Source: Xanthomonas arboricola (GTDB lineage Bacteria; Pseudomonadota; Gammaproteobacteria; Xanthomonadales; Xanthomonadaceae). Taken from it: a stretch of 64,000 bases of DNA. Within the stretch, counting starts at the first letter, position 1; every line of letters starts with the position of its first letter. Position numbers and translations under genes: made by a program. Under the pieces are notes generated by a model. That model did no database searches. It was not told the origin of the DNA and worked only from the letters and a program-made list of their open reading frames with translations. The stretch covers positions 1,178,001-1,242,000 of the forward strand of contig NZ_MIGY01000001.1 of the NCBI RefSeq assembly GCF_002940665.1. Reading direction: 5' to 3'. This document shows, piece by piece, positions 15,011 through 21,754 of the stretch.

Positions 15011-15268
15011 ATGCCCCGGAAGAGTCAAATGCAGCAGTTCACGCCCCGCAGCCCGGAACAGGCGCGGCAGTGGCTCGAAGCAAATGGCATCACGGTCTCG
15101 GCATTCGCCAGGCAGAACGGCGTGGATCGGTCGATCGTGCATGACCTGCTCCGTGGCCGTTCTCAAGGCAAATATGGCGAGTCTCACAAGGCGGCGATCG
15201 CCCTAGGCCTCAAGGCACCACCCAATAGTGCCACAGAAATCCCAACCGCTAAGAGCTCAAGGGGGTGA
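15011..15268 (+). CDS. BcepMu gp16-family DNA-binding regulator (Cro/Cox-like position)
   Basis: This 85-residue protein matches the BcepMu gp16 family of phage regulators. The core is ARQWLEANGITVSAFARQNG, then the helix-turn-helix VDRSIVHDLLRGRS and GESHKAAIALGLK. It is the first gene of the early operon and faces the repressor gene, the position of P2 cox. It probably acts as the counter-regulator of the switch. The stop lies two bases before the next ATG. Confidence 0.82.
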   Translation: MPRKSQMQQFTPRSPEQARQWLEANGITVSAFARQNGVDRSIVHDLLRGRSQGKYGESHKAAIALGLKAPPNSATEIPTAKSSRG

Positions 15269-15270
15269 GC

Positions 15271-15591
15271 ATGTTTGGTCGGAAAAAAATCGTGTTTCGC
15301 TGCGAAGCGTGCAGTGCACGTCTCATCAAGCGCACCAGCGTCCTCGCACACAAGTTCCTCCGGCATGACTCTTACGTGTGCGAGAACCCGATGTGTGGTG
15401 CGACCTACACAGGCCATTCGGAGTTGACTGGGATTGCCAGCCCCAGCGGGGTGCCCACATCACACAGCGAGCTTCCACCAACACCGGCGTATCAGCGCGC
15501 CCAAGCGCTGCAGGCCTACCGCGAATCGCTAGGCGACCGCCAGCTGGATTTGCTTCCCGTCGGCGGCGAGCAGTTCTTCCCTCACCTCTGA
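15271..15591 (+). CDS. ogr: Ogr/Delta-type zinc-finger late activator
   Basis: This 106-residue protein has the Ogr/Delta zinc-finger pattern: C-x2-C (FRCEAC), an RTS motif (LIKRTSVLAHK), and C-x4-C (CENPMC) followed by the aromatic GATYTGHSEL. P2 Ogr has 72 residues; the C-terminal tail here is longer. Ogr-type proteins bind late-promoter dyads and contact the RNA polymerase alpha subunit. AGGGGG about 7 bases before the ATG acts as RBS. In P2 ogr follows D; here it has moved to the early operon. Confidence 0.83.
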   Translation: MFGRKKIVFRCEACSARLIKRTSVLAHKFLRHDSYVCENPMCGATYTGHSELTGIASPSGVPTSHSELPPTPAYQRAQALQAYRESLGDRQLDLLPVGGEQFFPHL

Positions 15592-15601
15592 GGCATCCCT
15601 A

Positions 15602-15880
15602 ATGCGAAAGACCATTGATTGGGCGGCATTGCCGCCCACGGCGAAGCTTTGCCTGGAAGTTGCGCTCATCCACGGCGGCTTGTTGAAGACCGAGCACGGC
15701 TACATCGGCCGCACTGCTGCGCCGGAGACAAGTCAGCGCTTCGGCGCAGTTCTAGTTGCGGCGCTCATGCGCGAAGGCCTTGCCACCTCTGACGCCTTCG
15801 ATGAGCGACTTGTCGCGCTGACCGACGCCGCGGCGGCTTTGTTCCATCTCCAACACGCAAACATTGAGGTCGGCTCGTGA
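15602..15880 (+). CDS. Conserved-looking phage protein, function unknown
   Basis: This 92-residue, mainly helical protein begins MRKTIDWAALPPTAKLCLEVAL and includes RFGAVLVAALMREGLATS. No motif or family was recognised. It lies 10 bases after ogr and its stop overlaps the start of the next gene, so it is part of the early operon before the replication gene. Confidence 0.65.
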   Translation: MRKTIDWAALPPTAKLCLEVALIHGGLLKTEHGYIGRTAAPETSQRFGAVLVAALMREGLATSDAFDERLVALTDAAAALFHLQHANIEVGS

Positions 15881-16089
15881 TGCACGCCAATAGCTGGTTC
15901 ACCGCACAGGAGCCGCGATTCGTAGATGCGGCCAGCAATGTCCCGCAGCGCATAGCACCGCACGCCAAGCACGAAGAAGCACGACTGCTCGCTGCTGCCG
16001 TTGACGCGCACCGCCGGGCCGGCGGCGCTTACGTCGTGATCGACAACGCCACAGCTCCGCTCGCGCCTCGGCGCTCGCTCGGCGTCTAA
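15880..16089 (+). CDS. Small phage protein, function unknown
   Basis: This 69-residue protein begins MHANSWFTAQEPRFV and has a helical centre (HEEARLLAAAVDAHRRAG). It was not recognised. The ATG overlaps the previous stop (TGATG); a GTG three bases earlier is also possible. It lies 9 bases before the primase gene. Confidence 0.55.
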   Translation: MHANSWFTAQEPRFVDAASNVPQRIAPHAKHEEARLLAAAVDAHRRAGGAYVVIDNATAPLAPRRSLGV

Positions 16090-16098
16090 GGAAGTTCG

Positions 16099-18795
16099 AT
16101 GCAAGAGGATCTGCGGCAACAGGTGCTGTCCCGGCTGGAACGGGATTACGGACTCAAGCACCGTAGTGGTACCGAGTACATGCGCGGCGGCAAGTGCCCG
16201 TCGTGCGGCAAGAAAGAGCTTTACACCAACCATCTCAAGCCTTGGGTGGTGAAGTGCGGCCGCCAATCCAAGTGCGGGCGCGAGCTGCACGTCAAGGATC
16301 TCTACGACGACCTGTTCGACGACTGGTCCAAGCGCTTCCAGCCAACGGCTGCGGCTCCCAACGCTGCGGCCGATGCATACCTGCAGTTCTCGCGTGGCTT
16401 TGACCTGGCACCGCTGAAGGGCCTCTACACCCAGGACAGCCACTACGATCGCAAGATCAGCGCGGGCACTGCGACTGTGCGCTTTGCGCTGGTCAAGGGC
16501 GGCTGGTGGGAGCGCCTGATTGATCGTCCGCATCGCTTTGGCAAGCAGAAGGCGCGCTTTGCGCCAGGCCAGAGCTATGCGGGGGTGTGGTGGGCGGCGC
16601 CTGCATCGCTGACAGCGATGCAGACGGCGCGCGAGGTGTGGATCGTCGAGGGCATCTTCGATGCGATCGCGCTCCTGCAGCACGGCGTGTGTGCAGTGTC
16701 GGCCATGTCCTCCAACGCTTTTCCGGAAGAATCGCTGCGCGAGCTGGCGAAGGCACGCATGGCCGATCTTCCGACGCTCGTGTGGGCACTGGACAACGAG
16801 CCAGGCGCCCGTGCCTACACGCACAAGCACATCAAGCGCGCAGCGGCGCTGGGCTTCGACTCGCGGGCCGTGCAGATCCTGCAGCGCGACGGCAAGAAGA
16901 CCGACTGGAACGACCTGCATCTGCGCGCGATCGCGTCCGACGATCCCAAGCAATGGGATAACGACGTCAAGGAAGCTCGCTACCAGGGCGACCTGCTCGT
17001 GGCCCGTACGGCGGTGGACAAAGGTCTATTGATGTTCGAGCACGACGGCCGCAACGACTTCTGGCTGGAATATCGCTCCCGCCTGTACTGGTTCGATTTC
17101 GACACGCAGCGCTTCGACAAGCTGCGCAAGGAGAAGCTGGGCGACATCGATGCCGACGACGGCGACGAGGTTGCTGCCGAGGATCTGAGGAAGATCAAGC
17201 GCGCCGCCTGTTCGGTGCAGAAGATCGCCAACTGCTACCCGGAGGCGCTGTACTTCCAGCGGCAGGAGGTCACGGACGAGAGCTGGTACTACTTCCGCGT
17301 CGATTTCCCGCACGACGAGCCCAGCGTAAAGGGCACCTTTACCGGTGGCCATGTCTCCAGCGCGTCCGAATTCAAAAAGCGCCTTATCTCTCTGGCGGCC
17401 GGCGCGATGTTCACCGGTACCGGCCACCAGTTGGACCGCCTGATCGAGGAGCAGACCGAGGCCATCAAGAAGGTCGACGCCATCGACTTCGTGGGCTACA
17501 GCAAGGAACACCGCGCCTATCTGCTCGGCGATATGGCCGTGCGCGACGGTGAGCTGGTGACGGCCAACGAAGAGGACTACTTCGAGTTCGACAAGCTGCG
17601 CTTGAAGACCACGCAGAAGTCCATCCGGTTGGAGATTCAGCGCGACGCCGAGGCATTCCGTGTGGACTGGCTGCCGTGGCTATGGCAGTGCTTCGGCACG
17701 CACGGCATGGTCGCCATGACGTTCTGGTTTGGCTCGTTGTTCGCGGAGCAGATCCGTGCCGGGCACAAGAGCTTTCCGTTCCTTGAAGCCACTGGTGAGG
17801 CCGGTGCCGGCAAGACCACGCTGCTGACGTTCCTGTGGAAGCTGCTGGGCCGCTCGGACTACGAGGGCTTCGACCCGGCCAAGTCGTCCAAGGCCGGCCG
17901 TGCGCGCGCCATGGGCCAGGTGTCCGGCATGCCCGTCGTCCTGCTGGAGGCCGACCGCAGCGAGCCTGACAAAGCGCACTCCAAGACGTTCGAGTGGGAT
18001 GAGCTGAAAGACTTTTTCGGCGGCGGCACCCTGGCAACCCGTGGCGTGCGCAACGGCGGCAACGAGACCTACGAGCCGCCGTTTCGCGGCACGATCGTGA
18101 TCACCCAGAACGCCGCGGTGGACGCCAGCGAGGCGATCCTCACGCGCATCGTGAAGCTGCACTTCAAACGACCGCAGGTCACCACCGAAAGCCGCATCGC
18201 GGCCGACAACCTCAACGCGCTGCAGGTCGAAGAAGTCAGCCATTTCCTTGTGCGTGCCATCCGCCAGGAACGCGCCATCCTCGATCTGTTCGCCGAACGC
18301 GTAAAGGTCTTCGAGGCCAAGCTGCGCGCGCAGCAGGATCTGCGCCTGGAACGCGTCATCAAGAACCACGCTCAGATGCTGGCGCTGTTCGACTGCCTGC
18401 GCCTGGTCATCACCATCCCTGACGACATGGTCGAGCAGACACGGCTCGCGCTGTTGGAAATGGCCCTGGAACGGCAGAAGGCGATTAGTGCGGACCACGC
18501 GATGGTCAACGAGTTCTGGGAGGTCTACGAATACCTCGAAGCCACCGGACACGGCAAAGCTGTGGTCAACCACAGCCGCGACGCGCAGCGCATTGCGATC
18601 AACCTCAATCACTTCGCTGCGCGGGCCGCGCAGTTCAGTCAGTCCGTGCCCGATCTAAAGGTGCTACGTGCGCTGCTCGGCGACTCGCGCCGGCACAAGT
18701 TCATCGGCGCGAACGTGGCGGTCAACAGCGCCGTCCTCAAGGACGATCTGACCGGCGTCGGCACCACCGTGAAGTGCTGGGTGTTTTCCAAATGA
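16099..18795 (+). CDS. Phage primase-helicase (Toprim and P-loop ATPase)
   Basis: This 898-residue replication protein has an N-terminal zinc ribbon (C33-x2-C36 and a second KCGRQSKCGRE cluster near residue 55). A Toprim domain has the catalytic glutamate E184 in EVWIVEGIFDAI and the acidic LVWALDN. A C-terminal helicase-type ATPase has the Walker A motif GEAGAGKTT at residues 566-574. It should unwind DNA and prime at the phage origin. P2 replicates with a rolling-circle nickase, gpA, which is not seen here, so the replication module is of different descent from the tail module. Confidence 0.88.
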   Translation: MQEDLRQQVLSRLERDYGLKHRSGTEYMRGGKCPSCGKKELYTNHLKPWVVKCGRQSKCGRELHVKDLYDDLFDDWSKRFQPTAAAPNAAADAYLQFSRGFDLAPLKGLYTQDSHYDRKISAGTATVRFALVKGGWWERLIDRPHRFGKQKARFAPGQSYAGVWWAAPASLTAMQTAREVWIVEGIFDAIALLQHGVCAVSAMSSNAFPEESLRELAKARMADLPTLVWALDNEPGARAYTHKHIKRAAALGFDSRAVQILQRDGKKTDWNDLHLRAIASDDPKQWDNDVKEARYQGDLLVARTAVDKGLLMFEHDGRNDFWLEYRSRLYWFDFDTQRFDKLRKEKLGDIDADDGDEVAAEDLRKIKRAACSVQKIANCYPEALYFQRQEVTDESWYYFRVDFPHDEPSVKGTFTGGHVSSASEFKKRLISLAAGAMFTGTGHQLDRLIEEQTEAIKKVDAIDFVGYSKEHRAYLLGDMAVRDGELVTANEEDYFEFDKLRLKTTQKSIRLEIQRDAEAFRVDWLPWLWQCFGTHGMVAMTFWFGSLFAEQIRAGHKSFPFLEATGEAGAGKTTLLTFLWKLLGRSDYEGFDPAKSSKAGRARAMGQVSGMPVVLLEADRSEPDKAHSKTFEWDELKDFFGGGTLATRGVRNGGNETYEPPFRGTIVITQNAAVDASEAILTRIVKLHFKRPQVTTESRIAADNLNALQVEEVSHFLVRAIRQERAILDLFAERVKVFEAKLRAQQDLRLERVIKNHAQMLALFDCLRLVITIPDDMVEQTRLALLEMALERQKAISADHAMVNEFWEVYEYLEATGHGKAVVNHSRDAQRIAINLNHFAARAAQFSQSVPDLKVLRALLGDSRRHKFIGANVAVNSAVLKDDLTGVGTTVKCWVFSK

Positions 18796-18833
18796 GCGCA
18801 CTCGCACATGTGGGAAATTTTGAGAAATTTTCG

Positions 18834-18954
18834 TTGACATCTGCCCAGGAGCGGAGCAACCATTACCGCGTCGCCGCAAAATCGGCGACCGGGATTGGCG
18901 TCCCGTACTTACACGGCGCAACAGCGCCCATCGATCGATGCTCGGCGCTTTTTT
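18834..18954 (+). ncRNA. Candidate structured RNA after the primase gene
   Basis: A TTGACA box at 18834-18839 is followed by three strong hairpins in about 90 bases. They are GTCGCCG/CGGCGAC at 18870-18889, CGGGA/TCCCG with loop TTGGCG at 18890-18905, and a terminator hairpin at 18923-18954. No reading frame with an RBS fits. A clear -10 box is lacking, so it could instead be the structured 3' end of the primase mRNA. Confidence 0.35.
18923..18954 (+). terminator. Rho-independent terminator after the primase gene
   Basis: AGCGCC pairs with GGCGCT and is followed by six T residues. The space between contains the palindrome CATCGATCGATG, which can extend the stem. It lies 128 bases after the primase stop. 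Confidence 0.75.
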
Positions 18955-19062
18955 CTCGCCCGGCGTACGCTCGGGCGCGTGCCTGCCAGTTCTATGGCGG
19001 GCGGTGCGTGGGGGCCGCAAGGCCCGCCGGTTCCGTGTATCCGGTACGCCAACCCGCACCGT

Positions 19063-19092
19063 CCGCCACCCCGATTGGCGTCGGGGCGGCGG
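19063..19092 (+). promoter_or_regulatory. Hairpin just upstream of a small phage gene
   Basis: CCGCC-A-CCCCGA pairs with TCGGGG-C-GGCGG around the loop TTGGCG, giving 11 pairs with one mismatch. It lies 18 bases before the RBS and 27 before the ATG at 19119. Its loop is the same as that of the hairpin at 18890-18905, while the stem differs. No T run follows, so it is not a simple terminator. The rest of 18955-19062 shows nothing recognisable. Confidence 0.5.
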
Positions 19093-19118
19093 ATTTCTGT
19101 CAAAGCACGGAGTTCCGC

Positions 19119-19337
19119 ATGTCCTACGACGCTCAAGAAGCGCCGGCTAATGCCGCGCGTCAGATCGCCCATTACTTCGGCCTGATCGCCGACACCCTCG
19201 ATTGGAACCACACCGCCTGGCTCGCCCTGCAGGCGAAGCTGCAGGCTATGGGCAAGGCGCCCGAGGCGCTGACGTTGGCCGATGTCGAGGCCGCCATTTC
19301 CAGCACCAATGCCGACCTGGCAGAGGTGCGCCAGTGA
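19119..19337 (+). CDS. Small phage protein, function unknown
   Basis: This 72-residue, all-helical acidic protein begins MSYDAQEAPANAARQIAHY and has a repeated pattern of hydrophobic heptads (LIADTLDWNHTAWLALQAKL). The ATG is chosen for CGGAG 7 bases upstream. The stop overlaps the GTG of the next gene (GTGA). It begins a chain of tightly packed small genes reaching to the integrase. Confidence 0.65.
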   Translation: MSYDAQEAPANAARQIAHYFGLIADTLDWNHTAWLALQAKLQAMGKAPEALTLADVEAAISSTNADLAEVRQ

Positions 19338-19621
19338 GCCGCCGCGACCTGCATAAAGCGCTGCGCGTCGCTCCCGGCGTCTACCTGCTCCTGCAGATCC
19401 GGGCGACCGACGTCCTGGCCGAACTGTACGCCGACAGCCTGCATGATCGCCCACCGGTCATGTTCGCCTGCAGCGCGATCGAAAAGGCTTCCGAGTTGTT
19501 CCTGGTCAATGACGGCACTGGCCTGGCCATTGGCTCGTTGCACGTTGTGATGCCGGAAGCCGAGGCCGCCGCGCTGCAGGAATGGGTAATCGATCGCATG
19601 CCCACATTGGAGGTGGCTTGA
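19334..19621 (+). CDS. Small phage protein, function unknown
   Basis: This 95-residue protein starts at a GTG that overlaps the preceding stop by four bases. It reads SRRDLHKALRVAPGVYLLLQ and ends IDRMPTLEVA. Alternating hydrophobic residues suggest a small alpha/beta fold. No family was recognised. The next ATG overlaps its stop (TGATG). Confidence 0.6.
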   Translation: MSRRDLHKALRVAPGVYLLLQIRATDVLAELYADSLHDRPPVMFACSAIEKASELFLVNDGTGLAIGSLHVVMPEAEAAALQEWVIDRMPTLEVA

Positions 19622-19893
19622 TGGACGCTGCTGACCGGAACGTACAGCTGCCGGCGGACGCCGATTTCTCGATCAACGAAGAGGAGCAATACCGCCTCTG
19701 GCGCGCGTACCACGCGGCCGCGTTGCTCGCGGCGCTGACCAATGATGTCGCGATCGAGGCAGGCATCAATCACGACGGACCGGCAGCAGTGGCCGAGTAC
19801 ATCCGCCACGAACTACTTGATGTGCTCAATGGCGCGCAGCGTCTGCGTGAGCCTGATCCCAGCATCCCGCCATCCGGCGCCGACCTGATCTAA
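19621..19893 (+). CDS. Small phage protein, function unknown
   Basis: This 90-residue protein begins MDAADRNVQLPADADFSI and is mainly helical and acidic (EEEQYRLWRAYHAAALLAAL). It was not recognised. The start shares a base with the previous stop codon, so translation is probably coupled. A large hairpin follows 12 bases after the stop. Confidence 0.6.
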   Translation: MDAADRNVQLPADADFSINEEEQYRLWRAYHAAALLAALTNDVAIEAGINHDGPAAVAEYIRHELLDVLNGAQRLREPDPSIPPSGADLI

Positions 19894-19905
19894 CCCCGCA
19901 ACAGC

Positions 19906-19943
19906 GGGCCTTGGGGCGGTGCTGTCACACCGCCCCAAGGCCC
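19906..19943 (+). promoter_or_regulatory. Perfect 16-bp hairpin between small phage genes
   Basis: The arms GGGCCTTGGGGCGGTG (19906-19921) and CACCGCCCCAAGGCCC (19928-19943) pair perfectly around the loop CTGTCA. No T run follows, so it is a poor Rho-independent terminator. It lies 28 bases before the next ATG and may act in mRNA processing, attenuation, or protein binding. Confidence 0.7.
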
Positions 19944-19971
19944 TCCACCAACGCAACTCAGGAGAGTCGAT

Positions 19972-20397
19972 ATGCAACAGCACACTGGAACACGTCCAGC
20001 CACGGCAGCACGTCCGTTGGTTTTGAGCACCGGACCTGGCGCGGAGGCTAGCACGCCGGCCGTCGTCGCCTACGATCGCGGCATGGGTGACTGCTCGGCG
20101 ACCATCACCATGCACGTCACGCATGGTGCGGTTGTGGTCACTGCCACCCTGGACATGGGACCACTTCGCCAGGAGCGTCAGTCCTGGGAGCGGCGTCGCG
20201 GCACAGGCACTGGCTGGAAACTCATCGACGGCCCCCGCCTATGGACAACGGCGGAAGACCGGATCAGCACAGAGTTGGCCGAGTTCATGGACGGCCTGGA
20301 CTTCCCCTTCGACCTGGCCAACATGCTGCCGCGCCGGCCGACTGCCGCTGCCGCCGCCGCTGTGGCCCAGGCCGCGCAGGAGGTGGCGCATGGTTGA
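19972..20397 (+). CDS. Phage protein, function unknown
   Basis: This 141-residue protein has a beta-rich centre (ATITMHVTHGAVVVTATLDMG) followed by RQERQSWERRRGTGTGWKL and an alanine-rich C-terminal helix. AGGAGA 8 bases before the ATG is a good RBS. No family was recognised. The next gene begins within its last eight bases. Confidence 0.65.
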   Translation: MQQHTGTRPATAARPLVLSTGPGAEASTPAVVAYDRGMGDCSATITMHVTHGAVVVTATLDMGPLRQERQSWERRRGTGTGWKLIDGPRLWTTAEDRISTELAEFMDGLDFPFDLANMLPRRPTAAAAAAVAQAAQEVAHG

Positions 20398-20572
20398 GTT
20401 GCTCGCTTTGGCGATGATCCTGGCGCCGGCCGCCGGCGGCGCGCTGGTCTACAAGCTGTGGGCCTCGCGCCGTCCACGCCTCACGCAGACCGGCCTAGCT
20501 GTTGGACAGGTGCCGCAGCGCCTGCGTCGCCGCACCCGCATGGCTGTGCGGCGGGAGGCTGCTCATGGCTGA
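20390..20572 (+). CDS. Small phage membrane protein
   Basis: This 60-residue protein has one N-terminal hydrophobic segment, VELLALAMILAPAAGGALVY, and a very basic tail (RLRRRTRMAVRR). A strong AGGAGGT lies 6 bases before the ATG, inside the end of the previous gene. The topology suggests a single-pass inner-membrane protein with its tail in the cytoplasm. Function unknown. Confidence 0.6.
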   Translation: MVELLALAMILAPAAGGALVYKLWASRRPRLTQTGLAVGQVPQRLRRRTRMAVRREAAHG

Positions 20573-20837
20573 GTCCGTCATCCTTCTCGGCCCGCAGGGC
20601 AGCTGCAAATCGCTCAACGCCGAGGTGCTGTGTCAGCAACTCGGCCTGCAGGAGGTCATCGAACTAGACGATTTGTTGTTCACGTTCCGAGCTGATCGGC
20701 TGGAACCTTTCGGGCAGCTGATCCTGACCTGCGACGAACAGCAGGCGCATACGTGGTCGGTACGCTGGGGCTTGCGTCTCATGCGTGTCGCAGAAGCCCG
20801 CGCCCAGCTCGGTGCCGCATGGAGGACGCAGCCATGA
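20565..20837 (+). CDS. Small P-loop-like phage protein
   Basis: This 90-residue protein begins MAESVILLGPQGSCKSLNAE, a beta strand followed by a near-Walker A loop GPQGSCKS (cysteine where glycine is usual before KS). It continues with ELDDLLFTF and QLILTCDEQQA, which could be a Walker B-like strand. It looks like a minimal nucleotide-binding protein, but it is short for an NTPase. GGGAGG precedes the ATG. The stop overlaps the next ATG. Confidence 0.6.
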   Translation: MAESVILLGPQGSCKSLNAEVLCQQLGLQEVIELDDLLFTFRADRLEPFGQLILTCDEQQAHTWSVRWGLRLMRVAEARAQLGAAWRTQP

Positions 20838-21058
20838 ACCTGCAGCGCACGATCGAAATTGCCCGCGCTGCCGCGCGTATGGGAGAGCCTGGCACCTTGT
20901 CCACCGGGGAGGCGCTGACCGCCGCTCTGGTGCTGAATCGTGCCGATTGGCTGGCCGAGATGGACTACACCATTGCCCAGGCGCTGGACCGGATCGACTC
21001 CGACACCGTGCAGCATCTCCGGGACGCCGAGCGCGTGCTGCGCCTGGAGGTACCGTGA
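20834..21058 (+). CDS. Small phage protein, function unknown
   Basis: This 74-residue helical protein begins MNLQRTIEIARAAARMGEPG and contains TGEALTAALVLNRADWLAEM. It overlaps its neighbours by four bases on both sides (ATGA, GTGA). No family was recognised. Confidence 0.6.
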   Translation: MNLQRTIEIARAAARMGEPGTLSTGEALTAALVLNRADWLAEMDYTIAQALDRIDSDTVQHLRDAERVLRLEVP

Positions 21059-21327
21059 CGCAACGTCAGGTCGACCACGATAGTCCTCTGCCGCCCTGCA
21101 AGAACGGCCACCTGGCTCGCCATATGCTCGATGCCCGCCGCCCCGAGGCGGGCGGCGGGCACTTCATCGAGTGCGTGTGTGGGCGCACGCACAAGCATCC
21201 CAGCTACGAGCTGGCCATGATCGAATGGCGCCGAGCGCATCGGATCCGCGCACCACGCCAGCCACGTCACTGCGCCCCAAACGTCGTGCAGCTCGGTCTG
21301 CGCTTCACTGGCACGCGCCAGCGATGA
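21055..21327 (+). CDS. Small zinc-ribbon-like phage protein (Lar-like layout)
   Basis: This 90-residue protein starts at a GTG overlapping the previous stop. It has CKNGH near the start, then GGGHFIECVCGRTHKHPSYE and AMIEWRRAH. The order (metal ligands, a glycine turn with FIECVCG, then a helix with EW-R) is like small Lar-type restriction-alleviation zinc proteins of phages. The match is by layout only, and the first ligand pair is C/H rather than C-x2-C, so this is tentative. Confidence 0.5.
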   Translation: MTQRQVDHDSPLPPCKNGHLARHMLDARRPEAGGGHFIECVCGRTHKHPSYELAMIEWRRAHRIRAPRQPRHCAPNVVQLGLRFTGTRQR

Positions 21328-21533
21328 TCGAGGGCGCGAATATGGAAGGGTTTCGCAGGGCTTGCGAGGCGCGCCACTGGCTTCGGCAGGGCTACGTGGA
21401 TGCAGCCAAGGTGCGAGAGCTCCGGCTCCGCATCGCGGCCCAGCGCGGCTACGCCGCGGCTGACTTGCTCGTGGAGGAAATGCGCGAGCAATGGCGGCAC
21501 AGGCGGGAGTGGACCAAGGAGCAAGATGCATGA
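21324..21533 (+). CDS. Small phage protein, function unknown
   Basis: This 69-residue protein is helical and charged (RRACEARHWLRQGYVDAAKV, REQWRHRREWTKEQ). It overlaps the previous and next genes by four bases each (ATGA). No motif was recognised. Confidence 0.55.
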   Translation: MIEGANMEGFRRACEARHWLRQGYVDAAKVRELRLRIAAQRGYAAADLLVEEMREQWRHRREWTKEQDA

Positions 21534-21754
21534 GCGGAGGTGTACTGACATTTGAGGATCTGCGGCGCCTATGCGCGCCAGTTGGCCCCTCCCCTCGTGC
21601 AGCTACCGTGGTGCGTTGGGCCAACGATCAGGGCATCCGTTACAAGTACGACGGTCGAGGTGGGATCTGGACAACGCTAGATGCGCTCAATGCCGCCCTT
21701 GGGTTGCAGCAAGACAACGACACCGAGATGGATACAGAACAGGAGCTGATGTAA
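21530..21754 (+). CDS. Excisionase-like protein (DUF4224 type)
   Basis: This 74-residue protein reads LTFEDLRRLCAPVGPSPRAA, WANDQGIRYKYDGRGGIWTT and ends in an acidic tail. This is the DUF4224 pattern, a small winged-helix protein commonly encoded directly before a phage integrase. It probably acts as excisionase (Xis). Its stop overlaps the integrase ATG (TAATG). Confidence 0.75.
   Translation: MSGGVLTFEDLRRLCAPVGPSPRAATVVRWANDQGIRYKYDGRGGIWTTLDALNAALGLQQDNDTEMDTEQELM

Noticed and set aside
18774-19118. Upstream extension of the 72-residue gene that starts at 19119
   Set aside because: The frame is open, but the extension overlaps the terminator and hairpins and lacks an RBS, while 19119 has CGGAG at the right distance.
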